From Thalassotalea sp. PS06 (GTDB lineage: Bacteria; Pseudomonadota; Gammaproteobacteria; Enterobacterales; Alteromonadaceae): a DNA stretch of 64,000 nucleotides. Shown here one piece after another: positions 52,761 through 61,801 of this stretch (the stretch's first letter is position 1; the number at the start of each line of letters is the position of its first letter). The notes under the pieces are model-generated. The model had not been told where the DNA came from. It did not search any database and worked only from the letters and a program-made list of their open reading frames with translations. A program made the position numbers and the translations under genes. The stretch covers positions 2,418,001 through 2,482,000 of the forward strand of contig NZ_CP041638.1 in assembly GCF_007197775.1 (NCBI RefSeq), given 5' to 3'.

Positions 52761-52949
52761 ATGTTAATCATAGAAAAGGACTACATCCAGCTATTAGCCA
52801 AACAACTAACCAGTCAACTTTCATTGTCAGATTTAAGGGCACTAGAAGAGATTGATAGCTTATTGTTCAATAACCACCTGTTTGATGAACATTGGATACA
52901 CCATCCGATCACAGCAGAAAACAACAGACAGCTTCTAAATTCAATTTAA
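52761..52949 (+). CDS. Small hypothetical protein, 62 residues
   Basis: A possible small acidic helical protein (LLAKQLTSQLSLSDLRALEEIDSLL) without signal or membrane segment. AAGGA lies directly against the ATG, too close for good initiation, so the start is uncertain. It runs away from the frameshifted gene across a promoter-like AT-rich space. Unknown function; it could be a regulator or an antitoxin for the HEPN pair, but nothing proves this. Confidence 0.4.
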   Translation: MLIIEKDYIQLLAKQLTSQLSLSDLRALEEIDSLLFNNHLFDEHWIHHPITAENNRQLLNSI

Positions 52950-53025
52950 GCGGTTTAATTGCTTAGCGCTCCCCTTCTTACTGAAAAGTTGAGATAATAG
53001 CTTTAAATGGCATAAGGGGTTGATT

Positions 53026-53253
53026 TTGAGACGAATTGAACAAGCGGCACATAACAAGAAAGTTATCAATATGATTATTGAAGCGATGTTGGGATACTGG
53101 CATCCTAAATCGTATCAATTCATGATTGATTTATTGAATGAAAGCAGGGTTTATTCCAGTACAGGCAATAAATGGACTAGAAAGAGTTTATTTCGAATGC
53201 TTCAAAGAAATGGGTATAGTGGCCTACATGGGTTGCGTAAAGCGACTCAATAG
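53026..53253 (+). CDS. Small protein resembling a serine-recombinase 'recombinase' domain
   Basis: A 75-residue basic protein. FMIDLLNESRVYSSTGNKWT then RKSLFRMLQRNGYSGLHG has the pattern of the DNA-binding 'recombinase' domain of large serine recombinases (I-x-x-LN...T-x-x-G-x-x-WT...S-x-x-x-ML-x-x-x-GY-x-G). No resolvase catalytic domain is present. TTG 53026 lies 7 bases after AAGGGG and is preferred; a TTG at 53020 is the alternative. It may be a remnant or a stand-alone DNA-binding regulator of the island. Confidence 0.5.
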   Translation: MRRIEQAAHNKKVINMIIEAMLGYWHPKSYQFMIDLLNESRVYSSTGNKWTRKSLFRMLQRNGYSGLHGLRKATQ

Positions 53254-53266
53254 GCCACTAGAGACC

Positions 53267-54160
53267 TTACTCAGTAAGCGAGACCTTACCTATCGTAATA
53301 AAATCTTGTTGTTCCGCGATAATTACGTAACTATCGTCATTTAGGCTAAATGAAGTGAAATTAATTGGCTCTTGTGTCGATGGCAATGGCAAAGTTTTTC
53401 CATCGCAGAGTCCGCTTTGATCAAGTCTTTTAGTTGTTAGTGAGAAAGGTATTAAAGCCTTTTGCTTATACCCGCCATCCTCAACTACTGAAAAATCCTC
53501 CAATACATATTGTTCACTACCTACACATGCCCCATCATCTTCCCAGTTGCGTGTATAAATACTTACTTCGAATAAAAGGTTGCTAGGTTTGGCATACATA
53601 TACCTCGACGTATTAATATCATCCCTGACTTCATTAAGATAATAACCAGACGGCGCATCAAACAAAGATTCTTCAGCGAACCCTGTTAATTCTGACAAGT
53701 CTTTCTCAACCGCCAGCTTTTGATACGTAATGCCATCGACTACTACTGACTGATTTAATTCAAAAGTAACTTTGGAATTCTCCAGTTCTATTACTAAATC
53801 TAATAAAGAGAAGTTTTCTCCAACACAATTGAAATTCAAAGTTTGCCTAGTTGTTTGTTCAGAAAAGTGCTCTAAAGTTTCTCCAGTTTTACACATCAAT
53901 TCACTTGGTGAAGGCTCTTGCTTAGCAACATCCCAGATATATGATTCAGTCTCAGACAAAAGCAAATAGCGATTCTGAGACGGATTTTCAGTTTCCAGCT
54001 GGTAATAGCCATAAATTGGCACTGTTTCCGGTTCAGGAGTTGAGGTAACGGGAGGTTCAACAACAGGAGATTCTTTTTTAGCCTCACCGCCCGAACCACA
54101 GGCGAACAGGGTTAACAGACAACTTAATGAGGGGACGAATTTCTTCCATGCTTTATTCAT
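53267..54160 (-). CDS. Lipoprotein of unknown function, element cargo
   Basis: A 297-residue lipoprotein: basic start MNKAWKKF, hydrophobic core and lipobox LFAC, then a Pro/Glu/Thr-rich spacer (SPVVEPPVTSTPEPE) and a beta-rich domain. ATG 54160 has AGGA at 7 bases and is preferred over a frame opening 22 codons earlier. Four Cys in the mature part could form disulfides. I recognise no family. It is the last gene before attR, the usual place for cargo that alters the host envelope. Confidence 0.72.
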   Translation of the reverse strand: MNKAWKKFVPSLSCLLTLFACGSGGEAKKESPVVEPPVTSTPEPETVPIYGYYQLETENPSQNRYLLLSETESYIWDVAKQEPSPSELMCKTGETLEHFSEQTTRQTLNFNCVGENFSLLDLVIELENSKVTFELNQSVVVDGITYQKLAVEKDLSELTGFAEESLFDAPSGYYLNEVRDDINTSRYMYAKPSNLLFEVSIYTRNWEDDGACVGSEQYVLEDFSVVEDGGYKQKALIPFSLTTKRLDQSGLCDGKTLPLPSTQEPINFTSFSLNDDSYVIIAEQQDFITIGKVSLTE

Positions 54161-54290
54161 TAATATTCCTTTGATAATTTTGGTTAAATGCGAATCTATA
54201 TTAAGGAAGGTAGAAAGCCAATTCAATCCGCTTTTAATTATTTGAAAATCATAGTAGGGTATTATTCCCCACTAAAAAGGGTGTTTCCGC

Positions 54291-54323
54291 ACGCTATAAA
54301 AGAGTTATCTAGACGCTATAAAA
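54291..54323 (+). repeat. Two direct copies of ACGCTATAAAA, 22-bp period
   Basis: Copies at 54291-54301 and 54313-54323, two helical turns apart, lie 120-150 bases inside attR. This is a suitable position for excision-factor (AlpA-type) binding. Confidence 0.6.
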
Positions 54324-54364
54324 AAGAAAACCTAACACTGATTTGCGACCCCATTAAACGCAGT

Positions 54365-54386
54365 TAGGTACACCTTTAGATACACC
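54365..54386 (+). promoter_or_regulatory. Candidate integrase arm sites at the right end
   Basis: TAGGTACAC (54365-54373) and TAGATACACC (54377-54386), both words also present at the left end. Spacing to the core is about 57 bases. Confidence 0.6.
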
Positions 54387-54442
54387 AACCAACCCCACGC
54401 CCACACAAAAACAAATCAAATCAAATAGTTAAAGAATAAATA

Positions 54443-54466
54443 CGATTCCTGTAGGGGACGCCATCC
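54443..54466 (+). repeat. attR: second copy of the 24-bp attachment core
   Basis: Exact repeat of 47841-47864. Only the 3' part of the tRNA is present here, so this copy is not a gene. Confidence 0.95.
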
Positions 54467-54566
54467 GGTATCAAGTTTCTATCGTTCTGATGTTAAGAGC
54501 GAATTAATTTAACTATTTCTCTGTACGAGCCAGGCTTTGGTGGATTTTTGGTTTACGTAAAACCAT

Positions 54567-54690
54567 GTGCATCCCCTTCCTTGCTATTATCCACAGAGCA
54601 GGAGTGTATAAGTGCAAACCCTTTATTGTTGATGCCTTCGTGCAAACCCTCCCTTGCTACCATCCATGGTACGGGAGGATAAATACATCC
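54567..54690. repeat. Two diverged ~50-bp repeats with hairpin potential
   Basis: The segments at 54567-54616 and 54640-54690 align over about 50 bases (GTGCA...CCCTT..., CTTGCTA..ATCCA, GGGAG or AGGAG, GATAAA or TATAA). The second can fold as CTCCC...TACCAT/ATGGTA...GGGAG. They lie between attR and a small exported-peptide gene. No function is known. Confidence 0.55.
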
Positions 54691-54696
54691 CTGTAT

Positions 54697-54722
54697 AAAA
54701 AAAACCTCGCAAAGCGAGGTTC
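54697..54722 (-). terminator. Terminator of the small exported-peptide gene
   Basis: On the minus strand AACCTCGC pairs with GCGAGGTT around a short loop and is followed by eight T. It lies just after the stop codon of the 45-residue frame. Confidence 0.92.
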
Positions 54723-54743
54723 AGAGAAATTAACTAAAATTTC

Positions 54744-54881
54744 TTATTGTTGTTCTGTTACAAGGTTAACTTCCGTATTCTGAGAGGCATTCGAAGAGGT
54801 AAACATTGCAGAAACCCCTAGTACCAATACTGCGATAAACACAGTACTCAGCTTGACTTCCCTTAAAGACGATTTGTTCAT
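54744..54881 (-). CDS. 45-residue small exported or membrane peptide
   Basis: A short gene: basic start MNKSSLREVKLS, a hydrophobic core TVFIAVLVLGVSAMFTSSNA and a short polar tail ending VTEQQ. The layout is that of a signal peptide with a tiny mature part, or a single-span membrane peptide. A modest AAGG site lies upstream and a perfect terminator directly downstream, which supports a real transcript. I know no family for it. Confidence 0.65.
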   Translation of the reverse strand: MNKSSLREVKLSTVFIAVLVLGVSAMFTSSNASQNTEVNLVTEQQ

Positions 54882-55043
54882 AATCTGTTGCCTTCAAAAG
54901 TCGATAAATTATTTATTAGCCCGTTCAATTTATCGCTTTTAACTATGGGATACAAGGCCAATTGTCATAAAACTGCAAAAAAAGTTTGCAAAAATAATTT
55001 TTTCTACTAGTTACACTTTTTAACAATTAAATTTTCATCGATA

Positions 55044-55964
55044 TTAGTAGCCCTTTTCTTTATCGACAACAAACTTAAGCGGTTGGTTTTTAGCGATATT
55101 TTCATAATGACAGACAATTTGCTCAACGATATTTTCCTGCTTAGTAACCGCGGCAATATGAGGAGTGACAATCAGCTTATCAGTTCGCCAAAATGGATGG
55201 TCATGAGGTAGCGGTTCGGTTTTAAATACATCAAGACACGCACCGCCAATTATCCCAGCTTCAAGCGCTGTTATTAAATCTTTCTCTACCACCGTATTTC
55301 CACGCCCGACATTGATAAAAACCGCATGTTTTTTCATTGCCGCGAAAAACTCGGCAGCAAACAAATCATTGGTTGCTTTTGTTGCCGGCAACAAACTGAC
55401 AACACAATCAGCACGAGTAACGCATTGCAGCATAGCATTCTCACCAGCAAAGCATGGATAGTCCCTGTTAGATTTGGGCGTTCTACTCCAGCCTTCTACC
55501 TGATAGCCGTGAGCTAACAGATCCCTAGCCACGCGGTGCCCTAATTCGCCTACCCCAAGAATCAAAACCCGCTCAACAGCTACACTTTCCTGCTCCTGCC
55601 AGTAGCAATTAAATTGCTGTTGTTGGTAAGTATTAAATTGGTATTGATAGTTAAGAATCTGTGCCAGGACATAGTCACTCATCTGCCTGGCTAAATCATC
55701 TTCAACAATTCGACATAATGGTACATCCGGTAAGTCGGATAGCCCCAACAATCCATCCACACCTGCCCCTAAAGAGCAAACAGCCTTGAGGTTTGGTAAC
55801 TTCGAAAGTAAGTTTTCCGGACACTTCCAGGCGACAACAAATTCAATATCCTGAAGTTCGCCAAGTTCAGGCCAAATCCTTATGTCTGTTGCTGGCAAGC
55901 ACTGACTCAACCCCAACCGGAGCGCTTCAACATCTCGCCCCTGAATAATTAATGCTATAGCCAC
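55044..55964 (-). CDS. ghrA: Glyoxylate/hydroxypyruvate reductase A-like 2-hydroxyacid dehydrogenase
   Basis: A 306-residue D-2-hydroxyacid dehydrogenase. The NAD(P) motif is LILGVGELGHRVARDL near 133-148; catalytic Arg is in NVGRGNTV, Glu in VFKTEPLPHDHPF and His in VTPHIAAVT. Length and the short N-terminus fit GhrA, which reduces glyoxylate and hydroxypyruvate. It is monocistronic. Confidence 0.88.
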   Translation of the reverse strand: MAIALIIQGRDVEALRLGLSQCLPATDIRIWPELGELQDIEFVVAWKCPENLLSKLPNLKAVCSLGAGVDGLLGLSDLPDVPLCRIVEDDLARQMSDYVLAQILNYQYQFNTYQQQQFNCYWQEQESVAVERVLILGVGELGHRVARDLLAHGYQVEGWSRTPKSNRDYPCFAGENAMLQCVTRADCVVSLLPATKATNDLFAAEFFAAMKKHAVFINVGRGNTVVEKDLITALEAGIIGGACLDVFKTEPLPHDHPFWRTDKLIVTPHIAAVTKQENIVEQIVCHYENIAKNQPLKFVVDKEKGY

Positions 55965-56360
55965 TTACCCTCCTCTCGGGTCGAACACCTTTACTTACAC
56001 ATAAAAAACGAAAACTTTCAAAATTAACTACAAAACCAGTTAACTTACTGATATCCCTTAAATAGCCTGAGCCAACCCGTAAAGAATCTGGACTAACCAG
56101 AGACTCTATATCGAGAACTGTCAGGGATAGATGAAAAAAATCTACATTATTTCATTGCACCAGACCCCAAGGTAAGGGAAAATACCCCGGTTTTTCAAAT
56201 GGCTCTGAATTTAAAATCTAAATGTCAGAGTTGGTTGCGATAATAGGCATTATTATTTTGCTCGTCTATAGTTCATCAATATTTGCATGGATGCTATCGC
56301 AGCACCAATAGATAAAGTTTTCATTCTTAACTCGAAAGGTCTTTTCAAGGCCTTTAAATT
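55965..56360. other. Divergent promoter region between ghrA-like gene and epd
   Basis: No gene is seen in these 396 bases. It must hold the promoters of both neighbours. A small inverted repeat AAAGG/CCTTT lies directly before the epd start (about 56336-56356) and overlaps its ribosome site. Confidence 0.5.
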
Positions 56361-57377
56361 ATGACAATAAAAATTGCTATCAATGGCTTCGGCCGTATCG
56401 GACGTTCAATATTACGGGCTTTATATGAATCGGGCCGTAATGGCCAATTTCGCATTGTCGCCATTAACGAGCTGGCAAAACCGGAAGGCATTGCCCACCT
56501 ACTAAAATACGATACCAATCACGGACGCTTCGGCTATGACGTGTCTCTTTCCCATGGATACCTCAATGTTGGCTCTGACGCAATTGCCCTAATCCATCAA
56601 CCCGATATTTCATCCTTGCCATGGGGTGAACTAGACGTCGACATTGTGCTTGATTGTACGGGTATTTATCAGGGCAAACATGAAGCGCTAAAACACATTG
56701 AACAGGGCGCCAAAAAGGTTCTTTATTCCCAACCTGCATATAATGATGTCGATAAAACCATTATCTATGGGATTAACCACGATACCCTGACTGGTGAAGA
56801 TCAGATTATCTCTAATGGCTCTTGTACCACTAACTGTATTATTCCGGTTATTCAGGTGCTTGACGATATCTTCGGCGTTCAAAAAGGAACCATAACAACC
56901 ATCCACTCATCGATGCACGACCAACAGGTTATCGATGCTTACCACGATGATTTGCGCCTTGCCCGTGCCGCCAGCCAGTCGATAATTCCCGTCAATACTA
57001 AGTTGGCCGCAGGAATTGAAAGAATCTTGCCAAAATTTGCTGGCCGATTCGAAGCCATCGCAGTGCGTGTACCCACGGTTAATGTTACCGCCATGGATTT
57101 GAGCGTGACCTTAACCACAGATGTAGATATCGAAAAGGTAAATAAGGCATTGTCAGAAGCTCAGCACGGAAAATTGCAGGGTATCCTGAGTTTTACCACG
57201 GAACCCTTGGTGTCATCGGACTTCAATCATGACCCTCATTCCTGCATCATCGACGGCAATCAAACCCGTGTAAGTCACAATCGATTGGTTAAATTACTGG
57301 TTTGGTGTGACAACGAATGGGGGTTTGCGAATCGAATGCTGGATACCACATTCGCGATATTCAACACTGCCGATTAA
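56361..57377 (+). CDS. epd: D-erythrose-4-phosphate dehydrogenase
   Basis: A 338-residue GAPDH-like enzyme that oxidises erythrose 4-phosphate on the way to pyridoxal 5'-phosphate. NAD fold [15 protein letters not shown] at the start; catalytic Cys in SNGSCTTNC near 153. [20 protein letters not shown] separates Epd from true GAPDH, where the loop differs. It heads the epd-pgk-fba cluster, a common gammaproteobacterial order. Confidence 0.93.
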   Translation: MTIKIAINGFGRIGRSILRALYESGRNGQFRIVAINELAKPEGIAHLLKYDTNHGRFGYDVSLSHGYLNVGSDAIALIHQPDISSLPWGELDVDIVLDCTGIYQGKHEALKHIEQGAKKVLYSQPAYNDVDKTIIYGINHDTLTGEDQIISNGSCTTNCIIPVIQVLDDIFGVQKGTITTIHSSMHDQQVIDAYHDDLRLARAASQSIIPVNTKLAAGIERILPKFAGRFEAIAVRVPTVNVTAMDLSVTLTTDVDIEKVNKALSEAQHGKLQGILSFTTEPLVSSDFNHDPHSCIIDGNQTRVSHNRLVKLLVWCDNEWGFANRMLDTTFAIFNTAD

Positions 57378-57441
57378 TCCTGTGAAATCTTTTGATTGGT
57401 CAGCGGTACTTTCAAAATTTGTAGCTTAATGGAGAAAAATC

Positions 57442-58626
57442 ATGTCTGTCATCAAAATGACTGAACTTGACTTAGCAAACCAGCGGGTATTGATCCGCGA
57501 AGATTTAAATGTACCGATCAAAGATGGTCAAATTACTTCCGATGCCCGATTAAAGGCCGCTCTGCCGACAATAAAGCTAGCCCTTGAAAAAGGCGCAAAA
57601 GTCATGGTGATGTCTCACTTAGGCCGTCCTGTCGAAGGCGAGTATGATGCACAGTTTTCAATGCAACCCGTTGCTGAATATCTGCAAGATGCTCTAGGCA
57701 CTCCGGTGCGTTTGATCTCCGATTATCTAAATGGTGTGGAACAACAGGATAATGAAGTCCTTTTGTTTGAAAATGTACGCTTTAATAGCGGCGAAAAGAA
57801 AAACTCCCCAGAGTTGGCCAAACAGTTAGCCGCCTTATGTGATGTATTTGTCATGGATGCTTTCGGCACGGCTCACCGAGCGCAGGCCAGCACATACGGT
57901 GTCGCTGAATATGCACCAGTTGCGTGTGCAGGTCCTCTTCTGGCTAACGAATTATCGGCGTTAAGTCAGGCATTAGATAACCCAGCCCGCCCGATGGTAG
58001 CGATCGTCGGTGGTTCTAAAGTATCGACAAAACTAACCGTTCTTGACTCGTTGTCAGGTATCGTTGATCAGTTAATCGTTGGTGGCGGTATCGCCAACAC
58101 CTTCATTGCCTCACAGGGCCATGGCGTAGGTAAGTCGTTATATGAAGAAGACTTAATCGATGAAGCAAAACGCTTATCAAATGCCGCACAGCAAGCCGGC
58201 GGTGATATTCCTATTCCAACTGATGTTGTTGTTGGTAATGAATTCTCAGAATCAGCAACTGCCATTACCAAATCAGTTTCTGATGTAAACAACGAAGATA
58301 TGATTTTTGATATTGGCCCGGATTCGGCCAATACTTTAGCTAACATCCTGGAAAATGCAGGCACGATTGTCTGGAATGGTCCTGTTGGCGTTTTTGAATT
58401 TGATCAATTTGGTAACGGCACTGAAGTTGTCGCCAAAGCAATCGCAAACTCTAAGGCATTTTCCATAGCCGGTGGTGGTGACACATTAGCTGCCGTCGAC
58501 AAATATGGTATCGCCGATAAAGTTTCATATATTTCAACCGGTGGTGGTGCCTTTCTAGAATTCCTGGAAGGTAAGAAGTTACCCGCAGTTGCCATCCTTG
58601 AAGAACGCGCATCACAACAACAATAA
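57442..58626 (+). CDS. pgk: Phosphoglycerate kinase
   Basis: A 394-residue glycolytic kinase. Seen: [10 protein letters not shown] near 20-29, SHLGRP near 62-67, [21 protein letters not shown] and the nucleotide loop [10 protein letters not shown] near 347. It lies 64 bases after epd and 69 before fba. Confidence 0.97.
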   Translation: MSVIKMTELDLANQRVLIREDLNVPIKDGQITSDARLKAALPTIKLALEKGAKVMVMSHLGRPVEGEYDAQFSMQPVAEYLQDALGTPVRLISDYLNGVEQQDNEVLLFENVRFNSGEKKNSPELAKQLAALCDVFVMDAFGTAHRAQASTYGVAEYAPVACAGPLLANELSALSQALDNPARPMVAIVGGSKVSTKLTVLDSLSGIVDQLIVGGGIANTFIASQGHGVGKSLYEEDLIDEAKRLSNAAQQAGGDIPIPTDVVVGNEFSESATAITKSVSDVNNEDMIFDIGPDSANTLANILENAGTIVWNGPVGVFEFDQFGNGTEVVAKAIANSKAFSIAGGGDTLAAVDKYGIADKVSYISTGGGAFLEFLEGKKLPAVAILEERASQQQ

Positions 58627-58695
58627 CAGCGCGGCGAAAACAAAAGAAAAACTACTGGCGGTCTGGCCGCCCTTTATTATTGCAGGAGAATTTCA

Positions 58696-59760
58696 ATGCC
58701 TTTAATTTCAATGCGGCAAATGCTGGATCATGCGGCTGAGCATGATTACGGTATCCCCGCGTTTAACGTCAACAACCTGGAGCAGGTTCGCGCCATCATG
58801 ATGGCCGCAAAAGACACCAACAGCCCGGCAATATTGCAAGCATCTGCAGGTGCTCGTAAATACGCAGGTGCCCCATTCCTTCGTCACTTAATTCAAGCGG
58901 CAATCGAAGAGTTTCCAGAGATCCCAGTGGTTATGCACCAGGATCACGGTACTTCTCCAGCGGTTTGTCAGCGTTCAATACAACTGGGCTTTTCTTCAGT
59001 GATGATGGACGGTTCCCTGATGGATGATGGAAAAACGCCTTCCAGTTATGAATATAACCTTCGTGTAACTCAGGAAACGGTCGCTATGGCTCATGCCTGT
59101 GGCGTAAGTGTTGAAGGTGAATTAGGTTGTCTTGGTTCCTTAGAAACTGGCATGGCTGGAGAAGAAGACGGTGTTGGCGCCGAGGGTGTTTTAAGCCACG
59201 ATCAGTTGCTGACGGACCCAGAAGAAGCGGCTGACTTTGTTGCCAAAACGCAAGTGGATGCATTAGCGATTGCCTGTGGTACCTCACACGGTGCCTATAA
59301 GTTTACTCGCCCGCCTACAGGCGACATTCTGGCGATCGACCGAATTAAAGAAATAAACCGTCGCATCCCTAACACTCACCTGGTTATGCATGGTTCCTCG
59401 TCGGTTCCTCAAGACTGGTTAGCGGTAATTAACGAATTTGGTGGTGCGATTCCTGAAACTTACGGTGTTCCGGTTGAGCAAATTCAGGAAGGTATCAAAA
59501 ACGGTGTACGCAAGGTAAATATCGATACCGATTTACGCCTTGCCTCCACTGGCGCTATCCGTCGTTTTCTTGCAGAGAATCCGGCAGAATTCGATCCTCG
59601 TAAATACCTGACGGTAAGTACTCAGGCGATGTACGAAATCTGTAAAGCTCGTTATGAAGCGTTTAACACCGCCGGTCAGGCAGATAAGATTAAGCCAATT
59701 TCACTCGATGATATGGCTGTCAAATATGCCCAGGGGCAACTGAAAGCTCTGGTTAAGTAA
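58696..59760 (+). CDS. fba: Class II fructose-bisphosphate aldolase
   Basis: A 354-residue zinc aldolase. MHQDHGTSP holds the Asp/His zinc site near 82-84; [20 protein letters not shown] and MHGSSSVP carry other metal and phosphate ligands; NIDTDLRLA is the later substrate loop. The length and sequence are of the CbbA subtype rather than the FbaA subtype of Escherichia coli. Ribosome site AGGAG. A strong terminator follows. Confidence 0.95.
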   Translation: MPLISMRQMLDHAAEHDYGIPAFNVNNLEQVRAIMMAAKDTNSPAILQASAGARKYAGAPFLRHLIQAAIEEFPEIPVVMHQDHGTSPAVCQRSIQLGFSSVMMDGSLMDDGKTPSSYEYNLRVTQETVAMAHACGVSVEGELGCLGSLETGMAGEEDGVGAEGVLSHDQLLTDPEEAADFVAKTQVDALAIACGTSHGAYKFTRPPTGDILAIDRIKEINRRIPNTHLVMHGSSSVPQDWLAVINEFGGAIPETYGVPVEQIQEGIKNGVRKVNIDTDLRLASTGAIRRFLAENPAEFDPRKYLTVSTQAMYEICKARYEAFNTAGQADKIKPISLDDMAVKYAQGQLKALVK

Positions 59761-59801
59761 GTAAACATTAACTTCTGACCAATATTCGCTAAAAATAACT
59801 C

Positions 59802-59841
59802 GGGGTCGTTGTCAATTAATTGACAACGGCCCCTTTTTTTT
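59802..59841 (+). terminator. Terminator of epd-pgk-fba
   Basis: A long stem from GGGGTCGTTGTCAA to TTGACAACGGCCCC (one T/G pair) around TTAA, followed by eight T. Confidence 0.94.
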
Positions 59842-59904
59842 CAGTATAATGCCCCATAACCCACTAATAATAACAAGGCTGATGCAACACCATCAGTTAA
59901 GGCT

Positions 59905-60804
59905 ATGAACAGAATAATAACCTTTGTTGGCCTTTGTGCCTTCTCTTTTCCATTGCTAGCTGCCCAGGAGGCAGAGGATATTTCTGAGGCAAATGAGGCA
60001 CTTGTTCGCGCATTGTATGATGAGAAAGAGCCCACCTGCTACAACTTTACCGATGAAATTCCACCGGAAAAATATATTGCCCTTCCCGAGTGTAATAACA
60101 TCCCTTCATCTTATTCAGGTGCTTTTGAGATCGGCGCATTTTTCAAAACCGATTCTCGTAACTCAGCATTTGCAAAAACAGGGCTAGACTTAGATCACGA
60201 ACGAGGCAAGCTACGTACCAATGTTCGTCTTGATTTGTTTATTCGCAAAACCGAACAGCAAGATTCAGAAACCAACGAATCCGATTACGAAACCACAGAT
60301 CAGAAATGGACTTCGACCATTCAAAGTAACTACACCTTCGAAAGAGGTGGTAAGAACTACGGGTTTGGCTTCGCTTCATATGAAGATGACAGGTTTAATG
60401 GTTACGAATATCAAAGTTCAGTTGCTGCTGGTTGGGGTCGCCGTTGGTTCGAAGATGACATTTCCTATTTCGACGCTGAGATAGGTCCGGGTTATAAGAT
60501 TGATGAGCTCAACACTCCAGAACCAGGAGATAGCAAAACCCAGAAAGCGTTTATCGTTCGTACCGCTGCTACCTATGAAACCCGGGTATTCGAATCGATC
60601 CAGTTTAAACAAATTGTTAGTGCCGAAATTGCTCCCAAAAGTGGTGAAAGTAGCAAATACAAATCGATCAGTGCTTTCAGTACACAACTAGTGGATGCAC
60701 TGGCATTGAAATTTGCCTTTACCGTCGACTACAACAGTAAGGTAACAGGAAACATTCAGAAAACCCGTACTGAAACCTCACTGACTCTGGTATACAGTAT
60801 TTAA
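59905..60804 (+). CDS. DUF481 outer-membrane beta-barrel protein
   Basis: A 299-residue exported protein with a signal peptide (cut near LLAAQEA) and a beta-barrel pattern of alternating strands from about residue 70 to the final aromatic-ending strand TSLTLVYSI. The DUF481 type is seen in YGFGFASYEDDRFNGYEYQSS and GPGYKIDE. A Cys pair in CYNF/CNNIP may form a disulfide near the mature N-terminus. The function of the family is not well known; some members respond to salt or acid stress. Confidence 0.85.
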   Translation: MNRIITFVGLCAFSFPLLAAQEAEDISEANEALVRALYDEKEPTCYNFTDEIPPEKYIALPECNNIPSSYSGAFEIGAFFKTDSRNSAFAKTGLDLDHERGKLRTNVRLDLFIRKTEQQDSETNESDYETTDQKWTSTIQSNYTFERGGKNYGFGFASYEDDRFNGYEYQSSVAAGWGRRWFEDDISYFDAEIGPGYKIDELNTPEPGDSKTQKAFIVRTAATYETRVFESIQFKQIVSAEIAPKSGESSKYKSISAFSTQLVDALALKFAFTVDYNSKVTGNIQKTRTETSLTLVYSI

Positions 60805-60835
60805 TAATTCCTCATCCTACGAGTAAGGTAGAGCT

Positions 60836-61771
60836 ATGAATCTAGCGAATATTGATCTCAATCTACTCGTAGCGTTTGACGTGCTTTTACGTGAAAAAAA
60901 CGTCAGTCGTGCAGCCGCGCAATTGAATATTACCCAGCCGGCAATGAGTAGTAACCTGAAAAGACTACGATTGTTGTTACATGATCCGGTATTGGTAAGA
61001 ACCTCTGATGGTATGCAGCCAACCGAAAAAGCTCGTAAGCTGGCTCCGAAATTAAAAAAAATCCTTCATGATTTAACCGATGCCCTGCAAAAAGTGGATA
61101 GCTTCAACCCGCAAGCCAGCCATCGATTATTCCGAATCATGGCAAGCGATTATGCCGCTTCAACGCTACTTCCACCTCTGTTGCGATTAGTTAATGAACA
61201 AGCACCGGGCATCACTCTGGATATCATGACCCCTAGCGACGTCGATTTTGTCGATGTTGAAAATGGAAAAATTGATATGGCCATTAACCACTTCGAGAAA
61301 TTGCCACAATCGTTTCACCAGAAAGTGCTGTGGCAAGACAGTTTTTCCTGCCTCACCCATAGTGACAACCCACTGCCTAATCCTTTGACACTAGAAGGTT
61401 ACCTGCGGGCCAAACATGTCTGGGTTTCGAAAACTGGATTCGGTGTTGGCGTTGGCATGAACCCAAAGGATGTTCAAAAACTTGGTTGGGTAGACGAAGC
61501 TTTGGCGAGCATTGATCAAAAGCGCGATATAAAATTATTCACCCGCAACTATCAGGTTGCCATGCAACTTGCGCACGACGACAACTTGGTTGCTACCTTA
61601 CCTAGTAAGGCCGCAAATATCTATGCTCATCGACCAAATTACAGAGTAGAAAAGCCGCCCTTTGCTATCCCCGATATTGAGATTAAAATGATCTGGAGCC
61701 CATTAATTCATCATGAGCCCAGCCACATCTGGCTTCGACAACAGGTGATCGAAGCCGCAAAGCTAGTTTAA
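60836..61771 (+). CDS. LysR-family transcriptional regulator
   Basis: A 311-residue regulator with a winged helix-turn-helix (FDVLLREKNVSRAAAQLNIT then QPAMSSNLKRLR, about 14-46) and a LysR substrate-binding domain. The sequence is of the NodD/SyrM-like or PcpR-type group (MTPSDVDFVDVENGKIDMAIN). It lies 31 bases after the DUF481 gene and may be read with it. The inducer is unknown. Confidence 0.93.
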   Translation: MNLANIDLNLLVAFDVLLREKNVSRAAAQLNITQPAMSSNLKRLRLLLHDPVLVRTSDGMQPTEKARKLAPKLKKILHDLTDALQKVDSFNPQASHRLFRIMASDYAASTLLPPLLRLVNEQAPGITLDIMTPSDVDFVDVENGKIDMAINHFEKLPQSFHQKVLWQDSFSCLTHSDNPLPNPLTLEGYLRAKHVWVSKTGFGVGVGMNPKDVQKLGWVDEALASIDQKRDIKLFTRNYQVAMQLAHDDNLVATLPSKAANIYAHRPNYRVEKPPFAIPDIEIKMIWSPLIHHEPSHIWLRQQVIEAAKLV

Positions 61772-61801
61772 CTACAAACAATAATGTTTTATGTAATCGC
61801 G

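Larger units (their letters stand above)
47841..54466. mobile_element. 6.6-kb integrative element in tRNA-Arg(CCU)
   Basis: Bounded by 24-bp direct repeats. It carries a tyrosine integrase, an unknown protein, an AlpA-like regulator, a winged-helix-like small protein, an HUH-type replication protein of the inovirus Gp2/YfjJ group, a frameshifted gene with a HEPN-like partner, two small frames and a lipoprotein. It has no structural or packaging genes and no conjugation genes, so it resembles a satellite or a small replicating genomic island that depends on a helper. Base composition is more AT-rich than the flanking chromosome. Confidence 0.92.

Noticed and set aside
54443-54466. Second tRNA-Arg gene
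   Set aside because: Only the 24 bases of the T-arm/acceptor 3' end are present; no D arm or anticodon arm precedes it. It is the attR copy.
54565-54783. Plus-strand frame of 72 residues after attR
   Set aside because: It crosses the repeat pair and the terminator, and opposes a better-supported small gene; composition is not protein-like.
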